The position numbers were made by a program, and so were the translations under genes. Shown here one piece after another: positions 1 through 7,736 of a stretch of 21,147 bases of DNA (position 1 is the stretch's first letter; the number at the start of each line of letters is the position of its first letter). This DNA comes from JAKEGN01 sp964465665. GTDB lineage: Bacteria > Pseudomonadota > Gammaproteobacteria > Steroidobacterales > Woeseiaceae. The stretch spans positions 1-21,147 of the forward strand of contig CAYXKM010000243.1 in assembly GCA_964465665.1 (NCBI GenBank), read 5' to 3'. A model generated the notes under the pieces. It was not told the DNA's origin, did no database searches, and saw only the letters and a program-made list of their open reading frames with translations.

Positions 1-1
1 G

Positions 2-1021
2 TCAGTAAGCGCGAAGCATCATCCCGGTCGCTGGCGACACTTCGCTGCCGTTTGCGCCCTCGAAAAAGAACGCGGCGGAATCCAGGCGCAGATTGCGGTT
101 TTTCACGATAGCGAAGTGCAGGTGGGGTCCGCTCGAGAACCCGGTATTGCCTGAATCCGCAATGTACTGGCCACGCAATACCTTGTCGCCCGGGCGTACC
201 CGAATCGAGCTCCGGTTCAGGTGTGCATAGATCGCGAAGGTGCCGTCATCGTGCAGGATTCGAACCAGGTTGGCCTCGGCGCCTTCTCGGGCAGTATCGA
301 ACCCGCCCCTGTAATTGTTGCTTGCCACTTCGACCACGGTGCCGCTCCTGGCAGCGTAGATATCGGTGCCGACCGGCATCGCGATATCGACCGCAAACCG
401 GCTGTCGGTCGTCGAATGCGTAACACTGGTCGGAAACGCCTGGGAGACCCGGTACTCGCTCGACAGCGCAAACGGCACGCGATACGGTTGCGGCGGCCGA
501 TGTTCACTTTGCGGATCCCCGGGAATCCAGACATAGCGAAAGCTGACGCCGGCATCCACATTGGCCTGAAGCATGTCGAGGCGCAACAGTTCTGCGCTGC
601 TGCGTGCCGGCACTACCCATCGAAGGTCGATGTCGGGTGGCGGAAATCCCACATTGCGCAACTCATCCAGGGCGATGACGACCTCGACCGGCGAATAGAA
701 TTCATTTTCCGCAACCAGGCTGACTTGGCCGTCATAGCGGCGGTTGAGTACGCGCAACTGCGGCAGGCCCGCGCCCTTGTCGAGTTCACGGGTTTCGGCC
801 GCCTGTTGGTCGGGCGGTGGCCGGTCCGAGTAGATCCACTCGCCATCGTTGCCCCGATACTTGTACAGGGTGTCTGCAAGCACCGGCACGCAGGAGAAAA
901 TGCACGCCAGTATGGTTGCACACCAGGCGCGGCTGGCGAGCAAGGTGAAAACGTGTCGCGCGCTCGATCGGTCAGCCGATGTCAAATCGCCGCCACCCGT
1001 CTTTGGTCTTTCGGATTTCAT
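2..1021 (-). CDS. Exported M23 (LytM-type) peptidase with N-terminal DUF4124-like segment
   Basis: Predicted periplasmic zinc metallopeptidase of family M23, likely cutting peptidoglycan cross-bridges or helping to activate other hydrolases. Seen: 339 residues; a hydrophobic signal segment at about 24-49 ending VLA; a DUF4124-like stretch at 51-70 (LYKYRGNDGEWIYSD); a middle domain of unknown role (about 90-185); and a C-terminal M23 core. The metal-site residues fit the family: H202 and D212 in HSTTDSRFAVD, H267 in YAHL, and the HxH pair H300/H302 in SGPHLHFAI, so the site looks intact. The ATG at 1021 lies 50 nt inside the end of the upstream protease gene and has no clear Shine-Dalgarno; a TTG at 985 that keeps the signal peptide is an alternative start. 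The overlap implies co-transcription with the protease gene. Family confidence is high; the cellular substrate is unknown. Confidence 0.85.
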   Translation of the reverse strand: MKSERPKTGGGDLTSADRSSARHVFTLLASRAWCATILACIFSCVPVLADTLYKYRGNDGEWIYSDRPPPDQQAAETRELDKGAGLPQLRVLNRRYDGQVSLVAENEFYSPVEVVIALDELRNVGFPPPDIDLRWVVPARSSAELLRLDMLQANVDAGVSFRYVWIPGDPQSEHRPPQPYRVPFALSSEYRVSQAFPTSVTHSTTDSRFAVDIAMPVGTDIYAARSGTVVEVASNNYRGGFDTAREGAEANLVRILHDDGTFAIYAHLNRSSIRVRPGDKVLRGQYIADSGNTGFSSGPHLHFAIVKNRNLRLDSAAFFFEGANGSEVSPATGMMLRAY

Positions 1022-3764
1022 AGGCCGGCCAGTACTGGTTATCCAGTTTCAGCGTAATGACTTCGATGGCATCGTTCCAGGTAATTGTTTTCAGGCGCAC
1101 CGACGCCCGATCCCGCTTGCGCGCGACGACATCGAGGAACGCCTGCAGGTTCGGCGTCGCGATTTCGTCCACCTCCACGATTCTGCGTCCGGCCCAAAGT
1201 CCGTACCGCGTCGCCGGCGACCCGTAGGAGAAAAACGCGACGTAGACACCGTAGGGTTCGATGCCTCGCTGCGCAGCCATTTCGCGATGCGGATCCTGTA
1301 GCAGCGCACCGGCCCAGGACACCACGCGATCCAGGCTGCGGCCGTCAAGCGCTACCGTCTTCGTGTCGATCTCGAGCGGGCTGCCGTCGCGCCATACGGT
1401 CAGGCGCAGATCGGGTTTTTGCACGGCGCGTTCGAGTTCGCGAAACGTCGTCACTGTCTTGCCATCGACTGCGAGCAGCATGTCGCCGTTGCGGAGGGCT
1501 TTGGCCGCCGGCGTACCGGCGACCAGCCGGCTCACACTGAGCGCACGCCTGCCGTGCCGATTGTGCTGTTCGAGCTTCGACAGCCATTCGTCATCCAGCC
1601 CGAGTTTCCTGGCGGCAAACAGCGGCAGGTAGCTGAATTCGGCTTCCAGCGAATTGAGCGGCCGGTTGGATCGCACCACATCGACAAATTCGCTGACCAG
1701 TTCGCTGGCGACGCCGCGATTGACCTGGTCCGCTTCGTTGTTGCCGGCCTGATAAGCGAAACTCGACCACATCGCAAGCACATGCCCGCGATCGTTGATG
1801 ACGACGCCGTCGAATTCGCTCGGGCCATTGACCAGGGAAATGCTCTCGAGGTTGGAATCGCGAAAGCGAAAGGTGCGTGACAATGGCAGCAACATCGGGT
1901 CGATCGACGCCACGATGGCTTCCTGGTGCACCAGCTGGTGATCACCCTTCAGTCCGGCCACCCAGACGATTTGTCCCGGCTGTAGCGCACGAGTATCGAA
2001 CCCGGCCGAACGCACCGGCGTGTCGCCGATCAGCGCCGGGTCATAGGCAACAACGGCAAGATTGTGCAACGGGTGCACGTAGCGGGCGTCGCCCTTCACC
2101 TGCAACGAGCCGGCGAACGTTATGGTTACGTCGCCCATATCCACCGGAACTGTGTTGCGATCCACAACTACGAGACCGCGCTCCGCATCGACGACGAGAC
2201 CAGTGCCGTAATAATTCCGGTCTGCTACTCCGGAAATGCTGTACGGAAGGTCAAACGTCACCATCACCAACGACGGTGCGATCGCGTTTATGCGAGGGTC
2301 GTCGTAAGCGGAGAATCGCGTTTGTCCGGACTCGGGCGGCGACGGGTCCGGTCCAGCGGACAATGTACGGCATGGCCAAAGTCCGTTCCGGTCATCGCGT
2401 CGGCAGCGCTTCGCCGGAAACCAGATTCGATCCATTTCGACCGATCGCAGCACACTGTTGCGCGGCTCGTCCATGGTATGAAAACGAATTGCTGCACGGT
2501 CGCCGTCCGCCAGCTTGTCGAGTTGCCGTTCGAGGTCGCCGATATTGACTACCAGCGCTCCGTTCACTTCGGAAATGACCGCACCGCGGGGAATTGCCGC
2601 GTTGCCCAGCATGTATCCCGGATTCGCAACGTACACACCGCTGACGGGACGGTTGTAATGGCGTGCCTGCTGGTAGGAGAGATCGTGGACTATGGCGTCA
2701 CCGAACTCGAGGTACTCGTCCGGCGTGATGCTGTGCAGGTCACCGACGGTAACTTCGGCAGGAACCCTCCGGCCTCCCCGCTCCACCTCGAGGGTAACCT
2801 TATTGCCGACCGAAACGTCGAGGATCGCCGCCAGCGGCACGAACTCGGTGATCAGTGCGCCGTTGACGCGCAGCAGAATATCCCCGACCTGCAACGCATC
2901 GTCGGCGGACGACCCGGGTATCACCTGCTGCACGCTCAGCATGCCGGTCGCCTCCGGGTTCGCTTTTCGTGCCAGTGCCTCCGATTCCTCGCTCAGACCG
3001 AGCCGGCGCAGTTCGTCGTATGCATTGCTGACAAAAACAGTCTGCAACGTACCGCGCGTCACCGGCTTGCCGTCCTGTATGAGTTTCAGCGTGCGTTCGA
3101 TGCGGTCGAGCGGCAGAAAAAAGCTGCTCGCCGCGCCACTGTTGGCACCCGCATTCAGCGCCACGACCTCGCCCACTATATTTATGACGGGCGATCCCGA
3201 GGATCCGCCAGAGGTGCCGGAGGCCGCCTGAAAGTAAAATGTATTGAAATCGTTGTACTTGCCACGCCCATAGTCGGGGGCCCGGCGATCAAGGCGCGCT
3301 ATAGTCCCGGCGAGGATCGAGAGCTGCTCACCGGCATCGTTGCCGACAACGCGAATCTCCCGTCCGATCGCGGCCGCCCCCGGTGCCAGTGAAAGTTCGA
3401 ATGGCTTTATGTATTGCAGATCCTTCGGGTCATAGCGAAAGAAGCCGAAGTCGTGAACCGGGTCGCGATAAACCGGCGTCAGACGCACCTCTTCGTTGTT
3501 GAGAAAAATTGCCTCGGCGACGACCGGCCCGGGCGTGACCACGTGACGGTTGGTCAGAATCAGCCCGCGTTCGGCATCGACGACAAAGCCGGTCGCCTGA
3601 CTGGAGGAATTCCACTCGGTATCGAATGCCCGCGTGCTATCGACGCGAATGGAAACCACCCCGCTCGAGATTCGTTCGAGCGTCCCGACCCATTCGGGTA
3701 CTTCGGCTTGCGCAGAGGCTACGAGGCAGGTGCATATGGCGGCCGGAAACGCTCTTGTTTTCAT
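972..3764 (-). CDS. Tandem HtrA-like serine protease with PDZ domains; second protease half inactive
   Basis: Predicted periplasmic trypsin-like (S1C/HtrA) protease of about 930 residues, twice the length of DegP/DegQ. Numbering is from the ATG at 3764: signal peptide 1-20 ending AQA; first protease domain with H74 (TNRHVV), D105 (PVHDFGFF) and S189 (GGSSGSP); PDZ-like modules near 271-340 and 374-435; a second protease-like domain near 495-690; PDZ-like modules near 740-800 and 837-905. In the second half the triad positions read N537 (VDRNTV), N568 (PLHNLAVV) and apparently D652 (EFDGVV), so it should be catalytically dead. Duplicated HtrA with a degenerate second half, and the GGSSGSP form of the serine motif, recall eukaryotic Nma111/Ynm3. 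Start choice: three ATGs lie in a row (3770, 3767, 3764). AGGA is well spaced only for the last; an in-frame TTG at 3788 has no ribosome site. It lies downstream of gcvPB after a 140-nt gap. Confidence 0.85.
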   Translation of the reverse strand: MKTRAFPAAICTCLVASAQAEVPEWVGTLERISSGVVSIRVDSTRAFDTEWNSSSQATGFVVDAERGLILTNRHVVTPGPVVAEAIFLNNEEVRLTPVYRDPVHDFGFFRYDPKDLQYIKPFELSLAPGAAAIGREIRVVGNDAGEQLSILAGTIARLDRRAPDYGRGKYNDFNTFYFQAASGTSGGSSGSPVINIVGEVVALNAGANSGAASSFFLPLDRIERTLKLIQDGKPVTRGTLQTVFVSNAYDELRRLGLSEESEALARKANPEATGMLSVQQVIPGSSADDALQVGDILLRVNGALITEFVPLAAILDVSVGNKVTLEVERGGRRVPAEVTVGDLHSITPDEYLEFGDAIVHDLSYQQARHYNRPVSGVYVANPGYMLGNAAIPRGAVISEVNGALVVNIGDLERQLDKLADGDRAAIRFHTMDEPRNSVLRSVEMDRIWFPAKRCRRDDRNGLWPCRTLSAGPDPSPPESGQTRFSAYDDPRINAIAPSLVMVTFDLPYSISGVADRNYYGTGLVVDAERGLVVVDRNTVPVDMGDVTITFAGSLQVKGDARYVHPLHNLAVVAYDPALIGDTPVRSAGFDTRALQPGQIVWVAGLKGDHQLVHQEAIVASIDPMLLPLSRTFRFRDSNLESISLVNGPSEFDGVVINDRGHVLAMWSSFAYQAGNNEADQVNRGVASELVSEFVDVVRSNRPLNSLEAEFSYLPLFAARKLGLDDEWLSKLEQHNRHGRRALSVSRLVAGTPAAKALRNGDMLLAVDGKTVTTFRELERAVQKPDLRLTVWRDGSPLEIDTKTVALDGRSLDRVVSWAGALLQDPHREMAAQRGIEPYGVYVAFFSYGSPATRYGLWAGRRIVEVDEIATPNLQAFLDVVARKRDRASVRLKTITWNDAIEVITLKLDNQYWPAYEIRKTKDGWRRFDIG

Positions 3765-3832
3765 CATCATCCTGATCGGTTGCCGCAATAGCCGGCGCTG
3801 TCGATGCGTCTTTACTCTGGACCGCCGGATAC

Positions 3833-3879
3833 GGCCCGCGGGTCCCCGGGGCGCACGGGCCGGCTCTCATTATGCATAA
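3833..3879 (-). promoter_or_regulatory. GC-rich hairpin and 10-bp palindrome upstream of the HtrA-like gene
   Basis: The gap between gcvPB and the protease gene holds a perfect palindrome, TTATGCATAA (3870-3879). On the minus strand it is followed by GGCCCG...CGGGCC (3856-3861 with 3833-3838), a strong stem with no T-run. The palindrome overlaps a CATAAT that could act as a -10 box for the protease gene, but I find no convincing -35. It could be a promoter/operator, an mRNA 5' hairpin or a processing site. Confidence 0.3.
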
Positions 3880-3907
3880 GTCTGCCCGGTTACCACCTGC
3901 ATCGCGG

Positions 3908-5383
3908 TCACAATTCCGCGTGTGATCCGGGACGCCAGGCGAGATCCAGGTTGCGGGCTGCCTTGACATCGTCCAGGCGTCTCACCGGCAGGGTGTACGG
4001 CGCACCCCTGACACTGGCCGGATCGGATTTTGCCCGATCTGCAATGGCGATCATGGCATCCGCAAAGCGGTCCAGCGCTTCGCGCGTTTCGGTTTCCGTC
4101 GGCTCGATTAGCAGGCATTCCGGAACCAGCAGCGGAAAATACGTGGTTGGCGCGTGCAGCCCCTCGTCCAGCAATGCTTTCGCCACGTCCATGGCAGTCA
4201 CCTGCAAGGTGCGCGCCATGGTCCTCAGTGTGATGATGAACTCGTGGCTGGCGCGACGGTCCGGGAACGCGAGCTCGAATCCGGCGGCGCGCAACCGCGC
4301 TTGCAGGTAGTTGGCATTCAGAGTGGCGAATTCGCCGATGCGGCGCATGCCATCGCGGCCAACCATGCGCATGTAAATATACGCACGCAGCAGAACGCCC
4401 GCGTTGCCCATGAATCCCGACAGGCGGCCGATGCTTTGCGGCAAGTCCTTTTCCGTGAGCCAGTAGTAGCTACCATTGGCGTCGTTCCTGCCGACCACGG
4501 GTATCGGCAGAAACGGTTCCAGACGCCGGCCGACGCCAACCGCTCCGGAACCGGGTCCGCCACCACCATGCGGAGTGGAGAACGTCTTGTGCAGATTCAT
4601 GTGGATGACGTCGAATTCCATATCGGCGGGCCGCACTTTGCCGAGTATGGCATTCAGGTTGGCGCCGTCGTAGTACAAAAGGCCACCTGCATCGTGAACG
4701 ATCCGCCGAATGTCGATGATCCGCCGCTCGAATACACCCAGGGTCGAAGGATTGGTCAGCATGATTCCGGCTGTATTCGGACCAACCGCTTTCCTCAACG
4801 CGTCGATATCGACATCGCCATCGGCACCTGTCGGCAACTCGCGAACGACACAACCGCACATCGTCGCCGTCGCCGGGTTTGTACCGTGTGCTGCATCCGG
4901 GACGATGATCTCGGTGCGTTCATGATCTCCGCGGGAAACGTGATACGCACGGATCATCGCGACCCCGGCCAGTTCGCCTTGCGCGCCAGCCATTGGTGTG
5001 AGCGACACCGCGCGCATGCCGGTAACGGCCTTCAGCATTTCCTGGAGTTCGTACATGCAAGCCAGGAATCCCTGGCCGTGACTGACAGGCCCGAGCGGAT
5101 GCCGGTTCAGCAAGCCCGGCAACATGGCCAGTGCATTGCAGGCGCGCGGGTTGTATTTCATGGTGCAGGAACCAAGCGGATAGAAATTCGTGTCGATCGA
5201 GAAATTCAGTTGTGACAGCCGGGTGTAATGACGCACGACCTGCAGTTCCGATACCTCCGGCAACAGCGGCTTGTCCTGCCGGAGGAATGCCGCTGGAATT
5301 CCTCCGTCGCTGACAGCGGCAGGAGCCTGCGCGTGCGCCCAGCGCCCAGGCCGGGATTTTTCAAAGATGAGTTTCTCGGTCAC
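3908..5383 (-). CDS. gcvPB: Glycine dehydrogenase (decarboxylating) subunit 2, P-protein
   Basis: C-terminal half of the pyridoxal-phosphate P-protein of the glycine cleavage system. With GcvPA it decarboxylates glycine and transfers the aminomethyl group to lipoylated GcvH in the cytoplasm. Seen: 491 residues, the usual length for the split subunit; the PLP lysine is K266 in NLHKTFSTPHGGGGPGSG, with the glycine-rich loop directly after it; DAAHGTNPAT (163-172) and YYDGANLNA (237-245) are typical cofactor-pocket segments. The start is GTG at 5383, overlapping the stop of the upstream peroxiredoxin gene by 4 nt (GTGA). AAGG lies 9 nt upstream, so translation is probably coupled. A split P-protein is common in many bacteria, whereas E. 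coli and Pseudomonas have one fused gcvP. Identification is secure. Confidence 0.97.
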   Translation of the reverse strand: MTEKLIFEKSRPGRWAHAQAPAAVSDGGIPAAFLRQDKPLLPEVSELQVVRHYTRLSQLNFSIDTNFYPLGSCTMKYNPRACNALAMLPGLLNRHPLGPVSHGQGFLACMYELQEMLKAVTGMRAVSLTPMAGAQGELAGVAMIRAYHVSRGDHERTEIIVPDAAHGTNPATATMCGCVVRELPTGADGDVDIDALRKAVGPNTAGIMLTNPSTLGVFERRIIDIRRIVHDAGGLLYYDGANLNAILGKVRPADMEFDVIHMNLHKTFSTPHGGGGPGSGAVGVGRRLEPFLPIPVVGRNDANGSYYWLTEKDLPQSIGRLSGFMGNAGVLLRAYIYMRMVGRDGMRRIGEFATLNANYLQARLRAAGFELAFPDRRASHEFIITLRTMARTLQVTAMDVAKALLDEGLHAPTTYFPLLVPECLLIEPTETETREALDRFADAMIAIADRAKSDPASVRGAPYTLPVRRLDDVKAARNLDLAWRPGSHAEL

Positions 5384-5934
5384 CGCGCGGCCTTTTTTGT
5401 CATTCGTATATCCAGTGATTTCGGATCGACAGTGATCCCCAGCGCACGGTACGCGGCGACGTAATCCGGTTCATGGCCGATATCGGCAATCTGTTCGTTG
5501 TGCACGACCGTGTTGTTCTCGTCCAGAACTACCACCGCGCGTGCGAACATTCCGGATAGCGGGCCTTCGACGATCTGGACACCGTAGTTATGGCCGAAGC
5601 CCGCGTGGCGTATGGCCGACAGGCTGATGATCCTGGTCAGCTTGTGCTGCGCCAGGAAACGGCGATGTGCGAACGGAAGGTCGTAAGACACCATCAGCAT
5701 GACCAGGTCGTCGTGGTCCTTTGCAAGATGGTCGAAAACAACGACCGAGCGGGCGCAAACCGGTGTATCGATGCTGGGAAATATGTTCAGGACCTTGCGC
5801 AGTCCCAGCCAGTTTGCCAGGGACACATCCTGCAGTTCGGTGTTGACCAGCGAGACATCCGGGGCGCGGCTGCCGATGGCCGGCAAGTCACCGTAGGTCC
5901 GGTAGCTCGTCCCCTCGTAAATGATTCGGGCCAT
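5380..5934 (-). CDS. tpx: Tpx-type thiol peroxidase lacking the resolving cysteine
   Basis: Peroxiredoxin of the Tpx family, which reduces hydroperoxides through an active-site thiol. Seen: 184 residues; FPSIDTPVCARS places the peroxidatic cysteine at C60, and SYDLPFAHRRF, GPLSGMFARAVVVLDE and EPDYVAA match Tpx closely. The resolving cysteine (C95 in E. coli Tpx, in RFC) is replaced by leucine (L94), and C60 is the only cysteine in the protein. A C-terminal tail of about 17 residues goes beyond the usual Tpx length. The frame stays open upstream to 6018, but the ATG at 5934 is chosen: it overlaps the gcvPA stop (TGATG), has AGGG 8 nt upstream and starts the protein where Tpx begins. Its stop overlaps the gcvPB start, so it is embedded in the glycine cleavage operon. 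The family is secure; a 1-Cys mechanism is inferred from the sequence. Confidence 0.93.
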   Translation of the reverse strand: MARIIYEGTSYRTYGDLPAIGSRAPDVSLVNTELQDVSLANWLGLRKVLNIFPSIDTPVCARSVVVFDHLAKDHDDLVMLMVSYDLPFAHRRFLAQHKLTRIISLSAIRHAGFGHNYGVQIVEGPLSGMFARAVVVLDENNTVVHNEQIADIGHEPDYVAAYRALGITVDPKSLDIRMTKKAAR

Positions 5935-7301
5935 CAGTTGTGCCCTGACGCCATGATGTCGCTCAATGCCGAACGATATCGTTCGAGGTCGTCCCGGGTT
6001 TTGGTCTCGGTCGCGCACACCAGCAATGCATTGCCAAGTTCCGGATAGTCTGCGGAAAGATCGAACCCGCCCAGGATATCCTGTTTGGCCAGCGCGCGAA
6101 GCACCGGTGCCACCGGCCGGTCGAATGCGAGCGCGACCTCGTGAAAGTGCGGGCCGTCGAACAGCCGTTTTACGCCTTTGACTGACGTCAGCATCGCCGC
6201 CAGCTGAGTTGTGTTTTGCAACGATGCACGCGCAACGCGTTGCAGTCCTTCGTGGCCCAGCAGGGACATGTAAATGGTCGCGCCGGTAACCATAAGGCCC
6301 TGGTTTGTGCAGATGTTCGAGGTCGCTTTCGAGCGGCGGATATGCTGTTCGCGGGCCTGCAGCGTCAGCGTGAAGCCGGGCTTGCCATCCAGGTCCGTTG
6401 TGCGGCCGACAATTCGGCCCGGCATCTGCCGGACGAGACCTTTTTTACAGGCCATGAAACCGAAATAGGGGCCGCCCGAGGATAGTGGAATGCCTAGAGG
6501 CTGGCCTTCGCCGCAGGCAATATCGGCGCCACCGCCGCCCCAGTGCCCCGGCGCCTCGAGGATGGCCAACGAGGTCGGATTGACGACCGCAATGACCAGC
6601 GCTCCATTTTCGTGCGCCCAGTCTGTCAGGCGATCAACAGGTTCCAGCGAGCCGAAAAACGACGGCTGCTGGATGACAACCGCAACGGGTGCCTGGTCGA
6701 TTTTCGACAGTGCGCTCAAGTCCGTCGTACCGCGGTGCCGATCCAGCGGCAGGCGGTCGAATTTGAGGCCCTGGTTGCCGGAAATCGCGCGCGCCACTTT
6801 TTCGTAAGTGCGATTGACGCCCGCGGCCAGGAGGATATTGCCGGACTTGACGTTGCGGTTCGCTCTCACTGCCATCAGCGCCGCTTCCGCCAGCGCGGAT
6901 GCGCCGTCGTAAAGCGATGCATTGCTGATATCGAGCGCTGTCAACGCCGTGATCATCGACTGGTACTCGTAGATGACCTGCAAGGTGCCCTGGCTCGCTT
7001 CCGCCTGGTACGGTGTGTATGCGCTGTAGAACTCGCCGCGGGTGGCAATGTCCCAGACAGCAGCAGGCACATGATGCTCGTAGGCACCGGCGCCGATGAA
7101 GCACAGCGGTGCGCCGTCCTGGCGCGAGCGGGATCGCATCAGGCGCGATATTTCCATTTCAGAAAGCGCATCCGGCACGCCGGCGAGTTCATCGATTCTC
7201 AACTCGGGCGGTATCTCGTCGAACAGTTGTTCGATGCTGCTGACACCGATGGTCTCCAGCATGGCCTTGACGTCGTCTTCAGTGTGCGGAATGAACGGCA
7301 T
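5934..7301 (-). CDS. gcvPA: Glycine dehydrogenase (decarboxylating) subunit 1, P-protein
   Basis: N-terminal half of the glycine cleavage P-protein; it forms the heterotetrameric decarboxylase with GcvPB. Seen: 455 residues, the usual length. Family-typical stretches are MPFIPHTEDDVKAML at the start, YTPYQAEASQGTLQVIYEYQ (about 95-115, the glycine-site loop), NASLYDGASALAEA, and SSGGPYFGFMACKKGLVRQMPGR followed by LTLQAREQHIRRSKATSNICTNQ. This half has the same fold as GcvPB but carries no PLP lysine. GGGGA lies about 7 nt before the ATG, and there is a 30-nt gap from gcvH. The stop codon overlaps the next ATG by one base (TGATG). Identification is secure. Confidence 0.97.
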   Translation of the reverse strand: MPFIPHTEDDVKAMLETIGVSSIEQLFDEIPPELRIDELAGVPDALSEMEISRLMRSRSRQDGAPLCFIGAGAYEHHVPAAVWDIATRGEFYSAYTPYQAEASQGTLQVIYEYQSMITALTALDISNASLYDGASALAEAALMAVRANRNVKSGNILLAAGVNRTYEKVARAISGNQGLKFDRLPLDRHRGTTDLSALSKIDQAPVAVVIQQPSFFGSLEPVDRLTDWAHENGALVIAVVNPTSLAILEAPGHWGGGGADIACGEGQPLGIPLSSGGPYFGFMACKKGLVRQMPGRIVGRTTDLDGKPGFTLTLQAREQHIRRSKATSNICTNQGLMVTGATIYMSLLGHEGLQRVARASLQNTTQLAAMLTSVKGVKRLFDGPHFHEVALAFDRPVAPVLRALAKQDILGGFDLSADYPELGNALLVCATETKTRDDLERYRSALSDIMASGHN

Positions 7302-7331
7302 GTGATTTTTTCCCCGGAATCGGCGCTGGGT

Positions 7332-7724
7332 TCAGTCTTCCAGTGAGTCCAGCAATTCCTGGTAGGCATTGGGGTCCATGGTGTTGCTGTTGGCCATGTC
7401 GTCGGGTTGCATGCGCACCATCCAGCCGTCGCCGTAGGGATCGCTGTTGATTTTTTCGGGATCATCGGCCAGGTCGGTATTGACTGCCAGCACGGTGCCG
7501 CCCACGGGCGCGTATACATCGGATGCAGCCTTGACCGACTCGACCACTGCCATCTCGTCACCGACATCGAGTTTGGCACCAACCTCCGGCAGCTCGACAT
7601 AGACCAAATCGCCAAGTGCGGCCTGCGCATGATCCGTAATGCCGATGGTTACACTTCCGTCCTCCTCCTGACGAAGCCATTCATGTTCTTCCGTATACAG
7701 AAGTTCACCGGGTAGTTCGCTCAT
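7332..7724 (-). CDS. gcvH: Glycine cleavage system H protein (lipoyl carrier)
   Basis: Small cytoplasmic carrier whose lipoyl arm shuttles the aminomethyl group from P-protein to T-protein and is re-oxidised by the L-protein. Seen: 130 residues, the full family length; the lipoyl-attachment lysine is K65 in VVESVKAASDVYAP; the N-terminal YTEEHEWLR and the C-terminal half (NTDLADDPEKINSDPYGDGWM) are classic GcvH. It begins 12 nt after the gcvT stop with the strong ribosome site TAAGGAG built from that stop codon, so high translation is expected. No lipoate ligase, lipoyl synthase or L-protein gene lies in the window, so those must be encoded elsewhere. Identification is secure. Confidence 0.98.
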   Translation of the reverse strand: MSELPGELLYTEEHEWLRQEEDGSVTIGITDHAQAALGDLVYVELPEVGAKLDVGDEMAVVESVKAASDVYAPVGGTVLAVNTDLADDPEKINSDPYGDGWMVRMQPDDMANSNTMDPNAYQELLDSLED

Positions 7725-7736
7725 CGTTCTCTCTCC

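Noticed and set aside
2064..3392. Long open frame of 442 codons on the plus strand
   Set aside because: It lies wholly opposite the HtrA-like gene, has no recognisable domain, and its length follows from codon bias in GC-rich DNA. The same holds for the 278-codon frame at 221-1057 and the 470-codon frame at 12798-14210.
5935..6018. Longer N terminus for the Tpx-type protein
   Set aside because: The additional 28 residues overlap the gcvPA coding end, lack similarity to Tpx and have no ribosome site; the ATG at 5934 has both overlap and AGGG support.
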